A DNA stretch of 41,651 nt from CALMEC01 sp964393105 (GCA_964393105.1 CAYMSM010000067.1:1-41651); one strand, 5' to 3'; positions 1 to 7,852 are shown, numbered from the stretch's first letter. Made by a program: numbers and translations. Notes: generated by a model not told the origin, from the sequence alone.

Positions 1-228
1 AAGCCCGGTATGGGCTTGAACGTTGAGACCGGTGAGTACGTCGACCTTGTCAAGGCCGGCATCATCGATCCGGCGATGGTGACGCGCTCGGCGTTGCAGA
101 ACGCAGCCTCGATCGCCAAGAACATCATCACCACCGAGTGCGTCGTGGTCGACAAGCCTGGCGACGACCCGATGGGTGGCATGGGTGGCATGGGTGGCGG
201 CGGGATGCCCGGCGGAGGAATGATGTAG
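1..228 (+). CDS. groEL: 60 kDa chaperonin GroEL, C-terminal end (partial)
   Basis: This is the last 75 residues of a GroEL/Hsp60 chaperonin, cut by the left edge of the window; the reading frame is open from base 1. The stretch from GLNVETGEYVDLVKAGIIDP through the ALQNAASIA segment is the conserved equatorial-domain end of GroEL, which closes the ATPase domain after the apical domain. The protein finishes in a flexible Gly-Met tail (repeated GGM), typical of group I chaperonins that fold proteins in a closed double ring with GroES. It ends with TAG and is followed by a strong hairpin at 255-281. Nothing looks damaged in the visible part. Confidence 0.97.
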   Translation, partial: KPGMGLNVETGEYVDLVKAGIIDPAMVTRSALQNAASIAKNIITTECVVVDKPGDDPMGGMGGMGGGGMPGGGMM

Positions 229-254
229 ATCGGCGCACGCCGACGTGAAGCACC

Positions 255-281
255 CGACGGGGGCCCCAGCGGCCCCCGTCG
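255..281 (+). terminator. Hairpin after groEL
   Basis: A perfect 11-bp GC-rich inverted repeat (CGACGGGGGCC / GGCCCCCGTCG) with a 5-base loop lies 26 bases after the groEL stop. Only a short T-poor tail follows, so it is a strong hairpin but not a textbook U-tract terminator. Its position argues for ending the groEL transcript. Confidence 0.7.
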
Positions 282-350
282 CCATTTCGAGACATCGGCG
301 GCTGGGCCCGTTCCATGTCCAGAGGCTGAGCAGGAAGAGCACGTGGTTGG

Positions 351-356
351 TACCGT
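351..356 (+). promoter_or_regulatory. Leaderless-type -10 element before the ATP-grasp remnant
   Basis: TACCGT ends 7 bases before GTG 364, the spacing expected when transcription starts at the start codon itself. The same layout precedes at least eight other genes here. It may still drive the downstream AEC transporter and pyrF. No clear -35 is visible. Confidence 0.5.
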
Positions 357-363
357 CGCCGCC

Positions 364-610
364 GTGAAGCTTCGGATTGCAACGTGCGGCCACTCCCCGC
401 GCCCGATCCCAACGAGGAGCTCCTGCTCGATGCGCTCGCGGCCGCCGGCGTGACCGTGCGCAGGGTGCATGGAACGACGCCGAAGAGCAATCTGGTGCTC
501 GCGCCGACCGCCGCTGATCTCCTGTACGCCCGCACGGACGTCCCTCGAGACAGCGCCGGCAACCCCTGCTGATGGAGATGCTGGGCGGACCGTCGGGTGA
601 GATCGCGTGA
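364..610 (+). pseudogene. Decayed ATP-grasp family gene (internal deletion plus frameshifts)
   Basis: The remnant starts at GTG 364 (VKLRIATC), shifts by one base near 387, and continues in the frame from 384 as RPLPAPDPNEELLLDALAAA. Together these resemble the N-terminus of actinobacterial ATP-grasp proteins (a TCR-LP-PDPDE-LLL pattern, from memory). The segment PTAADLLYARTDVPRDSAGN, followed after a second one-base shift near 566 by PLLMEML, resembles the C-terminal LLYARVD-DGxPLLMELE strand pattern of the same family. The middle, normally about 200 residues with the ATP-binding site, is missing. The last frame stops at TGA 608-610, overlapping the GTG of the AEC gene as an intact GTGA junction. 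No working enzyme can be made. Identification rests on recognised motifs, not an alignment. Sequencing errors could explain the single-base shifts but not the deletion. Confidence 0.55.
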
Positions 611-1518
611 CCGCAACCGCGGTCGGGGCGCTCGCGATCATCCTTCTCGGCTGGCTCGCCCGCCGGATCGGGGTGTTGCGCGCCAAGGACGCGCCGATAC
701 TCGTACAGGTCGTGATCTACCTGGCGCTGCCCGCGCTCGTGTTGCAGATCATGGTTACGAGCGATCTGCAGCCTGTATTGGTGCTGGTGCCGCTGGTCGG
801 GTTTGCGGTCCATGGCGTGCTCCTGGTGGTCGCGCTCGGGGCCGCGCGGATGTGGAGGCTCGACCGCCCGTCGACCGGTGCGCTGATCGTGGCGAGCGCG
901 GTCGGCAACACCGGGTTCTTCGGCGTGCCGCTCATCGCCGCGTCGGGTCCCAACCTGTCGGTCGCCGCGGCGGTCATGTTCGACACCTTCTGCACCGGCA
1001 TCCTGACCTGGACGAGCACGGTCTGGATCAGCGGCCGGTTTGGGGAGGTGCCCGCCGGACGCGCGCCGGTCGGGAGCATGTGGCGCAACCTGCTGCTGCC
1101 GCCGACGTGGGCGATGGTGATCGGGCTCGGGCTTAACCTGGGCGGCGTTCGAAGCCTTCCCGAGATCATCGACCGCCCGCTCACGATCCTCGGCGCCGCC
1201 GTCCTGCCGCTCGTGCTGATCTACGCGGGACTCGTGATTGAGTGGGACGGCATCCGGCGCGCGTGGCGTGAGGTGGGCACGGTCGTGGTGATCCGCCTGG
1301 TGATCAGCCCGCTCGTCTGTCTCGCGCTCGCGCTCGCGATCGGGCTGGACGGAGGCGTGCTTCGGACGGTCGTGCTGATGGCAGCCATGCCAACCGCCAT
1401 GATGTCGCTTGTGATCGGTGGCTGGTACAAACTCAAGACCGACGTGATCGCGGGCGCGGTCGTCGCGACGACCCTCCTCGCGACGCTCGTGCTCCCGTTG
1501 ATCAGGGCGCTCCTGTGA
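607..1518 (+). CDS. AEC family (auxin efflux carrier-like) transporter
   Basis: A 303-residue integral membrane protein made almost wholly of hydrophobic segments (about ten), with the membrane-transporter fold of the AEC family. Conserved features include an N-terminal GWLARRIGVL segment, LPALVLQIM near residue 45, a GNTGFFGVPL crossing motif near residue 100, and a C-terminal half repeating the first (MPTAMMSLVIGGWY). Family members export or import carboxylates such as malate; the substrate cannot be read from sequence. GTG 607 overlaps the stop of the ATP-grasp remnant, and the end overlaps pyrF by four bases, so it sits in an operon whose first gene has decayed. Confidence 0.85.
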   Translation: MTATAVGALAIILLGWLARRIGVLRAKDAPILVQVVIYLALPALVLQIMVTSDLQPVLVLVPLVGFAVHGVLLVVALGAARMWRLDRPSTGALIVASAVGNTGFFGVPLIAASGPNLSVAAAVMFDTFCTGILTWTSTVWISGRFGEVPAGRAPVGSMWRNLLLPPTWAMVIGLGLNLGGVRSLPEIIDRPLTILGAAVLPLVLIYAGLVIEWDGIRRAWREVGTVVVIRLVISPLVCLALALAIGLDGGVLRTVVLMAAMPTAMMSLVIGGWYKLKTDVIAGAVVATTLLATLVLPLIRALL

Positions 1519-2351
1519 CCGGCTTCGGCGACAGGCTGGCGGCAGCCGTCGGGGAGCGTGAGTCCCAGATCGTGCTCGGCCTCGACCCGGACCCCGCACG
1601 GGTGCCCGGTGGCGCTGCGGGCGCCGAGCGGTTCTGCCTGGACGTAATCGCGTCCGCAGGTGAGCACTGCGTCGCGGCCAAGCCGCAGCTCGCATGCTTC
1701 GAGCGGTTCGGCGCCGACGGATGGCGCGCATTCGAGGTCGTGGCGGCAGCGGCACGCGAGGCCGGGCTCCTGGTCATCGCCGATGCCAAACGTGGCGATA
1801 TCGATGCCACCGCCCATGCCTACGCGCAGGCGTTCCTGCGCGACCCGATCGATGCGCTGACCGTCAACCCGATGTTGGGCGCAGATGCGGTCGCGCCGTT
1901 TCGTGCGGCTGCGGAAGCGTCAGGGCGCGGGCTCTTCGTCCTGGTTCGCACGTCCAACCCCGGCGCTGCCGACCTGCAGGACCTGCGGCTGGCCGATGGA
2001 CGCCTGTGGCACGAGGCCGTTGCGCACCTGGTGGCCCGGTGGGGGGAGGAGAGCGTGGGGGCGTCCGGCCTGTCGGCCATCGGCGCGGTGGTCGGGGCGA
2101 CCGTGCCAGGACGCCTCGCGAAGCTGCGCGACCTGATGCCTGATCAGTCGTTTCTCGTGCCGGGGATCGGTGCCCAGGGAGGACGCCCGCAGGATCTGGG
2201 TCCGGCGTTCGGTGGGCGGGCCGCAGGGGTCGTGGTCTCGGCGAGCCGGTCGATCATCTACGCCGACGACCCCGCCGGTGCGGCTGCCGACCTGCGCGAG
2301 GTCGTGTGGACCGCGTGGCGATCCTCCCTTCCCGAGAACGGCTCCGACTGA
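1515..2351 (+). CDS. pyrF: Orotidine 5'-phosphate decarboxylase
   Basis: Catalyses the last step of UMP synthesis, decarboxylating orotidine monophosphate. The signature DAKRGDI places the catalytic Asp90-Lys92-Asp95 array on a TIM barrel. QIVLGLDPDP supplies the first strand, and GLSAIGAVVGAT and LVPGIGAQGG the phosphate-binding loops. At 278 residues it belongs to the longer PyrF group (type 2) found in actinobacteria and some proteobacteria. GTG 1515 overlaps the AEC stop as GTGA. No other pyr genes are present in the window, so pyrF is separated from the rest of the pathway. Confidence 0.95.
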   Translation: MTGFGDRLAAAVGERESQIVLGLDPDPARVPGGAAGAERFCLDVIASAGEHCVAAKPQLACFERFGADGWRAFEVVAAAAREAGLLVIADAKRGDIDATAHAYAQAFLRDPIDALTVNPMLGADAVAPFRAAAEASGRGLFVLVRTSNPGAADLQDLRLADGRLWHEAVAHLVARWGEESVGASGLSAIGAVVGATVPGRLAKLRDLMPDQSFLVPGIGAQGGRPQDLGPAFGGRAAGVVVSASRSIIYADDPAGAAADLREVVWTAWRSSLPENGSD

Positions 2352-2419
2352 CACGCTCTACCAACCTCACCGATCGGCCCGGCCGGGCTCGTGTGGGGAA
2401 GTCGACCGCCCGTCGGTGC

Positions 2420-2425
2420 TAGATT
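2420..2425 (+). promoter_or_regulatory. Leaderless-type -10 before the carboxypeptidase gene
   Basis: TAGATT ends 7 bases before ATG 2433. This supports ATG 2433 rather than an upstream GTG at 2391 as the start, because it places transcription initiation at the signal-peptide methionine. Confidence 0.5.
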
Positions 2426-2432
2426 CATCCCG

Positions 2433-3557
2433 ATGCGCCTCTGGCCGCTGCTTGCGTCAGGCATCGCCGCCGTGGCATTCGCGGGGACCGCTGCCTCCGC
2501 ACCACCTCCCGTCACCGCCAGTGCCTACATCCTCGTCAATCCCGCGACCGAGGAGGTGTTGGTCGAACGCGCGGCGGATCGGCGGCTGCCGATGGCGAGC
2601 ACGACAAAGATGATGACTGCGATCGTGACCTTGGAACGGACGAGGCTTGCCGACATCGCTGTTGTGCCTCGCGTCGCCGATGCCCTCGGCGGGTCGACGT
2701 CCGGGCTCGTGTCCGGTGAGCGCGTGACGATACGGACGCTGCTGACGGGGCTGATGGTCGGAAGCGGCAACGACGCGTCCGTCGCGCTTGCAATGCACGT
2801 GGGTCGCGGATCCCAGAAGCGGTTCGTGCGGTTGATGAACGCCGAGGCCGCCCAGATGGGTCTGACGAGAACACGCTTTGCCAACCCCCACGGCCTCGAT
2901 CAAGCCGGCCACTACTCGACCGTCCGCGAGCTGGTCGCACTCGGACAGCGGACCCTTCAGAACCCCTTCCTTCGCCAGGTCGTCGGGCGGCGGGCAGTGG
3001 CGATCCCCGGGCCCGGAGGGCGCGGCACCCGACGGCTGCGATCGGAGAACGATCTGCTCTCCATCGACCGCGACGCGGATGGCATCAAGACCGGTCACAC
3101 CCGTGGCGCGGGCTACTCTCTCGTCGCCCATGCGCGACGCCGAACCACGGGGGTCGAGCTGTATGCCGCGCTGATCGGCTCGTCGAGCCGAGCGCAGCGT
3201 GCCCGTGATACCAAACGTCTCCTGGACTGGGGTTTTGCCCAATACGTCCGGGTGGTGCCGCTTCGTCCCGGCAGCGTCGTCGTCTCGATCCCAGTACGGG
3301 ATCGTCCCGGATTCAGCGCGCCGCTGTTCGTCGACACCGAGTTGGCCGCCACGATCAGGATCGGGCGCAAGCTCACGCGGACCATCGTCGCCCCGGCCGA
3401 ACTCGTCGGCCCGATCGCGGCGGGCACCGTGGTGGGCGAGGTTCGAATCGCCGAGGGGCAGCGCGTCGTCGGCACGCGCAAGCTCGTCATCACAACGGCG
3501 ATCGAAGGACCGAGCATCGCCGAACGCATCCGCTCAGGCATCGGGAGGCTCGTATGA
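2433..3557 (+). CDS. D-alanyl-D-alanine carboxypeptidase (PBP5-like, peptidase S11)
   Basis: A 374-residue exported serine peptidase that trims the terminal D-Ala from peptidoglycan stem peptides. An N-terminal signal peptide (about residues 1-23, ending in ASA) precedes the penicillin-binding fold. All three active-site motifs are present: S56-TTK59, S111-G-N113 and K219-TG. The C-terminal 100 residues form the beta-rich domain seen in PBP5, ending near a basic segment rather than a clear membrane anchor. ATG 2433 was chosen over the in-frame GTG 2391 because the signal peptide and a leaderless -10 both fit it. The stop overlaps the next gene as ATGA. Confidence 0.93.
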   Translation: MRLWPLLASGIAAVAFAGTAASAPPPVTASAYILVNPATEEVLVERAADRRLPMASTTKMMTAIVTLERTRLADIAVVPRVADALGGSTSGLVSGERVTIRTLLTGLMVGSGNDASVALAMHVGRGSQKRFVRLMNAEAAQMGLTRTRFANPHGLDQAGHYSTVRELVALGQRTLQNPFLRQVVGRRAVAIPGPGGRGTRRLRSENDLLSIDRDADGIKTGHTRGAGYSLVAHARRRTTGVELYAALIGSSSRAQRARDTKRLLDWGFAQYVRVVPLRPGSVVVSIPVRDRPGFSAPLFVDTELAATIRIGRKLTRTIVAPAELVGPIAAGTVVGEVRIAEGQRVVGTRKLVITTAIEGPSIAERIRSGIGRLV

Positions 3558-4498
3558 TCCTGACCGTCACGCTCAACGCCGCCCTGGACCGCACGCTCAC
3601 CGTGCCGAGCTTCTCGTCCGGGCATCGCCACCGCGCCACCGACGCCATCGCGCTCCCCGGCGGCAAGGGCGTCAACGTCGCCCGTGCCCTCAAGTTCCTG
3701 GGAGAGCCGGTCATCGCGACGGGACTTGCAGGCGGGCGCACGGGCACGACGATCATCGAGGAGCTGACCGCCGAGGGGATCCTCAACGACTTCGTACGAA
3801 TCCGGGAAGAGTCGCGCGCATCGACTGCGGTCGTGGACCCGATGAGCGGCGAGCAGACCGAGATCAACGAGGTCGGTCCGGCCGTCGGGGCGGACGAGAT
3901 CGCAGTGCTGTTCGACAAGCTGCGGTACCTGTCGAAAGGGGCCGACCTGGTGGTGCTTGCGGGTTCCCTGCCGCGCGACGTGCCCGAAGACGTCTATGCG
4001 CGGATGCTTCGCGATCTCAAAGCGGCGTCGATTCCGGCCGCGCTCGACGCGTTCGGAGGCAACCTGCGGACCGGCCTGGCAGGCGAGCCGATGGTCATCA
4101 GCCCCAATCGCCGGGAGGCCGAGGAGGTCGTGGGATACGAGTTCCAAGACGATGCCGACCTGGCAAGCGGGGCCGAGACGCTGGCGCAGATGGGCGCCGG
4201 CATCGTGCTGATCCACGACGTCGACGGATGCGTCGCGCGGTTCGGTCCGGGCAAGGACGGACGCACCTTCCGTGCGCGCCTGGGGCCGGTCAGCGACATC
4301 GTCGCCACGGTCGGGTCCGGCGACGCGCTCCTTGCGGGGTTCGTCTCGTCATGGCTCGCCCACCACGACCCTGAGCGCGCGGTCCGCTGGGCGGTCGCGT
4401 GCGGGGCGGCCAACACGCTGCGCCTCGGCGCCGGTGTGCTCGACCCAAGCGACGCGGAGGCCTTCTCACGCCGGGTCGAGATCATCGAAATCGCCTGA
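3554..4498 (+). CDS. PfkB family sugar kinase, probably 1-phosphofructokinase
   Basis: A 314-residue ribokinase-fold enzyme. The N-terminal ILTVTLNAALDRTL and the GGKGVNVARALKFLG motif near residue 36 are typical of the 1-phosphofructokinase/tagatose-6-phosphate kinase subgroup. VGSGDALLAGF carries the catalytic base Asp257 and the anion hole, and ISPNRREAEEV is the nucleotide-side motif. It would phosphorylate fructose-1-phosphate or a related sugar phosphate with ATP. No fructose PTS components are nearby, so the substrate is uncertain. Its start overlaps the carboxypeptidase stop by four bases. Confidence 0.88.
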   Translation: MILTVTLNAALDRTLTVPSFSSGHRHRATDAIALPGGKGVNVARALKFLGEPVIATGLAGGRTGTTIIEELTAEGILNDFVRIREESRASTAVVDPMSGEQTEINEVGPAVGADEIAVLFDKLRYLSKGADLVVLAGSLPRDVPEDVYARMLRDLKAASIPAALDAFGGNLRTGLAGEPMVISPNRREAEEVVGYEFQDDADLASGAETLAQMGAGIVLIHDVDGCVARFGPGKDGRTFRARLGPVSDIVATVGSGDALLAGFVSSWLAHHDPERAVRWAVACGAANTLRLGAGVLDPSDAEAFSRRVEIIEIA

Positions 4499-4500
4499 GG

Positions 4501-4526
4501 GGCATGCCGGCCCAAGCCGGTCTGCC
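4501..4526 (+). terminator. Hairpin after the PfkB gene
   Basis: GGCA-t-GCCGGC-ccaa-GCCGG-tc-TGCC forms an interrupted stem directly after the stop codon. There is no U-tract. It is probably the 3' end structure of the pyrF-pfkB transcript. Confidence 0.45.
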
Positions 4527-4559
4527 GACAAATCGCGTGCTCCGTGCGTGAAACGTCCG

Positions 4560-4589
4560 TTGCAGCTGCAACAGGGCGGCTGGTACCCT
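4560..4589 (+). promoter_or_regulatory. Predicted sigma-70-type promoter for guaB3-guaA
   Basis: TTGCAG (4560-4565) and TACCCT (4584-4589) are separated by 18 bases. Transcription would start near 4596, upstream of a terminator-like hairpin and about 120 bases before guaB3. Confidence 0.5.
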
Positions 4590-4606
4590 CACACGCCAGA
4601 CAGCAC

Positions 4607-4717
4607 GTGACGGAAATCGAGCTCGAAGCAATCAGGAAACCCAGGTCGGCGACATCTGATCTGGGTTTTTTCGTATCCGTTCACGTGCTCCACCGAACCG
4701 ACGAGCTGGAGGTGTGA
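4607..4717 (+). CDS. Possible 36-codon leader peptide upstream of guaB3
   Basis: A short ORF opens at GTG 4607, about ten bases after the predicted transcript start. It reads through the terminator-like hairpin (AIRKPRSATSDLGFF covers it) and stops at TGA 4715-4717, overlapping the guaB3 ATG as TGATG. Nothing recognisable is encoded and no ribosome-binding site is visible. Its value would be regulatory: a ribosome on this ORF would unfold the hairpin and then re-initiate on guaB3. It may equally be chance. Confidence 0.25.
   Translation: MTEIELEAIRKPRSATSDLGFFVSVHVLHRTDELEV
4631..4671 (+). terminator. Intrinsic-terminator-like hairpin in the guaB3 leader
   Basis: AAACCCAG (4637-4644) pairs with CTGGGTTT (4661-4668), continuing into a run of six T (4666-4671). 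It lies between the predicted promoter and guaB3, the place for an attenuator. ATCAG (4631-4635) can also pair with CTGAT (4656-4660), immediately next to the second stem's 3' strand, so a compact H-type pseudoknot is possible. Confidence 0.65.
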
Positions 4718-5880
4718 TGGGGATGGAGATCGAGATCGGGATGGGCAAGCGCGGCCGGCGCGCCTACGGGCTCGACGAGATCGCGATCGTCCCGAGTCGA
4801 AGGACGCGCGATCCCGAGGATGTCGACATGGCGTGGCGGCTCGGCCCGTTCACGTTCGATTATCCGCTCCTTGCGTCGGCGATGGACGGCGTCGTCAACC
4901 CGTTGACCGCGGGGATCATCGGGAGGATCGGCGGCCTGGGAGTGCTCAACCTCGAGGGCATCCAGGTACGTTACGAAGAGCCCGACGCCGAGCTCGAACA
5001 GATCGCGGGCTATTCGCCCGCCGAGGCCACCCGCGGCCTTCAGGAGATTTACCGCAGACCGGTCGACCCTGAGCTGATCCGCCAGCGCATCCGTGACGTC
5101 AAGGAGCAGGGCGTCGTCGTCGCCGGATCGTTCACCCCCCAGAAGGTGACGCAGTACATCGACGTGGCGCTCGACGCAGGGCTGGACATCCTGGTCATCC
5201 AGGGCACCGTCGTGTCGGCCGAGCACGTCTCGTCCCAGCACGAGCCGCTCAACCTCAAGCGGTTCATCGCCGAGCTGCCCGTCCCGGTGATCGTCGGCGG
5301 GTGCGCTTCCTATTCGACGGCGCTCCACCTGATGCGCACCGGCGCCGTAGGAGTCCTCGTGGGCGTCGGACCCGGCGCGGCCTGTACAACCCGGCAGGTC
5401 ATCGGCGTCGGAGTGCCGCAGGCGACGGCGATCGCCGACGCGGCCGGGGCCCGCATGCAGCACCTGTTGGAGACCGGCCGCTACGTCAACGTCGTCGCCG
5501 ACGGGGGCATGAGCTACGGCGGGGACCTGGCCAAGGCCATCGCGTGCGGCGCCGACGCGTGCATGATCGGCTCCCCGCTCGCCAAGGCCAAGGAAGCACC
5601 CGGCAAGGGCTATCACTGGGGCATGGCGACGTTCCACCCCGAGCTGCCACGGGGTACCCGGGTGGCGACCAAGACCATCGGGACGCTCGAGGAGATACTG
5701 ATCGGGCCTGCCGACGAGAACGACGGCTCGCTCAACCTGATGGGCGGCCTGCGCAACGCGATGGCAACGTGCGGCTACGAGTCGATCCAGAGCTTCCAGA
5801 AAGTCGAGGTCATGGTCGCGCCGGCGATCAAGACCGAGGGCAAGAAGCTGCAGACCGCCCAAGCCGTGGGGATGGGGTGA
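4717..5880 (+). CDS. guaB3: IMP dehydrogenase, GuaB3 family
   Basis: A 387-residue TIM-barrel protein of the IMP dehydrogenase/GMP reductase superfamily. It lacks the CBS pair that interrupts canonical GuaB. The N-terminus (RRAYGLDEIAIVPSRRT) and the flap region (YHWGMATFHPELPRGTR) are GuaB3 hallmarks. The catalytic loop GPGAACTTR holds Cys223, so the IMP-binding chemistry is intact. Expected reaction: IMP plus NAD to XMP, feeding guaA, with which it overlaps by four bases (GTGA). A cyanobacterial GuaB3 has, to my recollection, been shown to be an IMP dehydrogenase, but the family was long uncharacterised. A GGAGG lies at 4708-4712. GTG 4714, ATG 4717 and ATG 4723 are all possible starts. Confidence 0.88.
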   Translation: MGMEIEIGMGKRGRRAYGLDEIAIVPSRRTRDPEDVDMAWRLGPFTFDYPLLASAMDGVVNPLTAGIIGRIGGLGVLNLEGIQVRYEEPDAELEQIAGYSPAEATRGLQEIYRRPVDPELIRQRIRDVKEQGVVVAGSFTPQKVTQYIDVALDAGLDILVIQGTVVSAEHVSSQHEPLNLKRFIAELPVPVIVGGCASYSTALHLMRTGAVGVLVGVGPGAACTTRQVIGVGVPQATAIADAAGARMQHLLETGRYVNVVADGGMSYGGDLAKAIACGADACMIGSPLAKAKEAPGKGYHWGMATFHPELPRGTRVATKTIGTLEEILIGPADENDGSLNLMGGLRNAMATCGYESIQSFQKVEVMVAPAIKTEGKKLQTAQAVGMG

Positions 5881-7448
5881 GCACAGGGGGGGCGCTGGAC
5901 ACGGCGCTCGCAACGGCTGTCCCCGGCGGGGTGCTCGTCGTCGACTACGGCGCGCAATACAGCCAGCTCATCGCACGGCGCATCCGTGAATGTCGGGTGT
6001 TCTCGGCCGTCGTACGGCACGACGTGTCGGCCGACGACATCTCGGCGCTCGAGCCCGCCGGGTTGGTCCTGTCAGGCGGCCCGTCATCGGTGTACGAAGA
6101 CGGCGCCCCGGCGGTGCGATCCGAGCTCCTTGAGCTGGGAATCCCGGTGTTGGGGATCTGTTACGGCATGCAGGGCATGGCGCAGGTGCTCGGCGGAGAG
6201 GTCGCCCACACCGGCGGCGGCGAGTTCGGGCGCACCCCGATTCGCGTCACCTCGCGTCAAGGGCTCTTCGGCGTCCTGCCGGCCGAGCAGTGCTGGATGA
6301 GCCACCGCGACGCCGTCGTGCGGCCTCCCGACGGGTTTGCGGTGACCGCCGAGACCGACGGCGCGCCCGTCGCGGCGATGGAGGACCCGGTACGGCGGAT
6401 GTACGGTGTCCAGTTCCACCCTGAGGTGGTACACACCCCGTTTGGCACGGACCTGCTCAAGGGCTTTCTGTTCGACGTCTGCGACTGCGCGGCGACCTGG
6501 ACACCGGCCCACGTGATCGACGAGCAGGTCGAGCGCATCCGGGCCCAGGTCGGCGATCAGCGCGCCATCTGTGGCTTGTCCGGCGGCGTCGACAGTGCCG
6601 TCGCCGCGTTGCTCGTCCACAAGGCCATCGGCGATCGTCTGACCTGCGTGTTCGTCGACCACGGGTTCATGCGACACAACGAAGCCGAGCAGGTGGAGCA
6701 GGCCTTCGGTCACCACTTCGGCGTCCCGCTCGTCCACGTCAAGGCGCAGAAGCGGTTCCTCGCAAAGCTCGAAGGCATCAGCGACCCCGAGGCCAAACGC
6801 AAGGCGATCGGCGAGGAGTTCATCCGGATATTCGAGGAGGAGGCCGCCAAGCTCGGGGCGGTGCCGTTCTTGGTCCAGGGAACGCTCTACTCGGACGTCA
6901 TCGAGTCTGGGGGGCGGGATGGCGCCGCCACGATCAAGAGCCACCACAACGTCGGCGGCCTCCCCGAGGACATGGCGGTCGAGCTGGTGGAGCCCCTGCG
7001 GCAGCTCTTCAAGGACGAGGTGCGATCGGTCGGCGAGGAGCTCGGCCTGCCCGATCCCATGGTGTGGCGCCAGCCGTTCCCCGGTCCCGGCCTTGCCATC
7101 CGGATCATCGGCGAGGTCACCGAGGAACGCCTGGAGATCCTCCGCCGCGCCGACCACGTCCTGCAGGAGGAGATCCGACGCGCCGGGCTCTACCGCGACC
7201 TGTGGCAGAGCTTCGCCGTGCTGCCCGCGATTCGTAGCGTGGGCGTCCAGGGCGACAGCCGCACGTATGCCTACCCGATCGTCATCCGTGCCGTCACGAG
7301 CGACGACGCGATGACCGCCGACTGGGCACGCCTGCCCTACAAGCTCGTCGAGCAGATCTCAAATCGCATCATCGCCGAGGTTCCCGGCGTCAACCGGGTG
7401 GTGCTGGACGTCACGTCCAAGCCCCCCGGCACCATCGAATGGGAATAG
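5877..7448 (+). CDS. guaA: GMP synthase (glutamine-hydrolysing)
   Basis: A 523-residue two-domain enzyme that aminates XMP to GMP using glutamine and ATP. The class I amidotransferase domain (about 1-200) shows the nucleophile Cys95 in GICYGMQG and the His181/Glu183 pair in QFHPEV. The synthetase domain begins with the PP-loop GLSGGVDSAVAAL near 234-246, and the dimerisation domain ends in the family's invariant SKPPGTIEWE. The start is GTG 5877, overlapping the guaB3 stop; the long in-frame extension upstream is guaB3 in another frame. Complete and undamaged. Confidence 0.97.
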   Translation: MSTGGALDTALATAVPGGVLVVDYGAQYSQLIARRIRECRVFSAVVRHDVSADDISALEPAGLVLSGGPSSVYEDGAPAVRSELLELGIPVLGICYGMQGMAQVLGGEVAHTGGGEFGRTPIRVTSRQGLFGVLPAEQCWMSHRDAVVRPPDGFAVTAETDGAPVAAMEDPVRRMYGVQFHPEVVHTPFGTDLLKGFLFDVCDCAATWTPAHVIDEQVERIRAQVGDQRAICGLSGGVDSAVAALLVHKAIGDRLTCVFVDHGFMRHNEAEQVEQAFGHHFGVPLVHVKAQKRFLAKLEGISDPEAKRKAIGEEFIRIFEEEAAKLGAVPFLVQGTLYSDVIESGGRDGAATIKSHHNVGGLPEDMAVELVEPLRQLFKDEVRSVGEELGLPDPMVWRQPFPGPGLAIRIIGEVTEERLEILRRADHVLQEEIRRAGLYRDLWQSFAVLPAIRSVGVQGDSRTYAYPIVIRAVTSDDAMTADWARLPYKLVEQISNRIIAEVPGVNRVVLDVTSKPPGTIEWE

Positions 7449-7483
7449 TTGCGGATCGGGAGCAGGTTGCCCTTGAGGGCCCC

Positions 7484-7852
7484 TTACCCCGCTTCGCTCA
7501 CCCTCGGGCGGCGATGGGCCTCGACATTGGTGACCTCGCCGTCATCCTTGAGCATGACGAGGGTCCCGTCGCGGCGGTCTTCGACGAACCGCACCAGTTC
7601 CTCCAGCACCGCGGCATCAAGTCGGTGGCCCAGACGGAGCGCGAGTGCGATCCGGTCGACTCTCGGTGACACCGTGGGCAGGGCGGCCACCGCGCTGGAA
7701 CTCTGCGCGACCCGAAGCGGCCGGCTCGGGGCGGGAACCTTGCGGCTTTGCAGGTGATGCCAGCAGTATGGGCTGCCACGGAAGGGGCTCTGTTGACACC
7801 GCTTTCCATGACCTGCGACTGCGACACACCGGGTGACCGGGCTTACTGACAT
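7484..7852 (-). CDS. Small Cys/His-motif protein of unknown function
   Basis: A 122-residue protein on the opposite strand between guaA and rplM. Residues 7-32 contain TRC-x9-C-x10-CWHH with KRCQQSPFRGSPYC in the middle, a compact motif resembling small zinc-ribbon-like domains scattered in actinobacteria and phages (pattern CxxxxxxGKRCxxxxxxGSxYCWHH). The C-terminal half is predicted helical (LDAAVLEELVRFVEDRRDG) and acidic-basic mixed. ATG 7852 is preceded by a GAGG ten bases upstream; GTG 7858 is an alternative. It diverges from rplM. Likely metal or nucleic-acid binding by inference from the Cys/His cluster; no function is claimed. Confidence 0.6.
   Translation of the reverse strand: MSVSPVTRCVAVAGHGKRCQQSPFRGSPYCWHHLQSRKVPAPSRPLRVAQSSSAVAALPTVSPRVDRIALALRLGHRLDAAVLEELVRFVEDRRDGTLVMLKDDGEVTNVEAHRRPRVSEAG

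Noticed and set aside
569..571. TGA near the end of the ATP-grasp remnant as a second selenocysteine codon
   Set aside because: Read-through in that frame gives unrelated Arg/Trp-rich sequence. The family-like PLLMEML appears in a neighbouring frame, so this is a frameshift, not recoding.
5301..5876. A 192-codon in-frame extension upstream of guaA
   Set aside because: It overlaps guaB3 in another frame. GuaA homologues start close to VLVVDYGAQYSQLIARR, and GTG 5877 overlaps the guaB3 stop.
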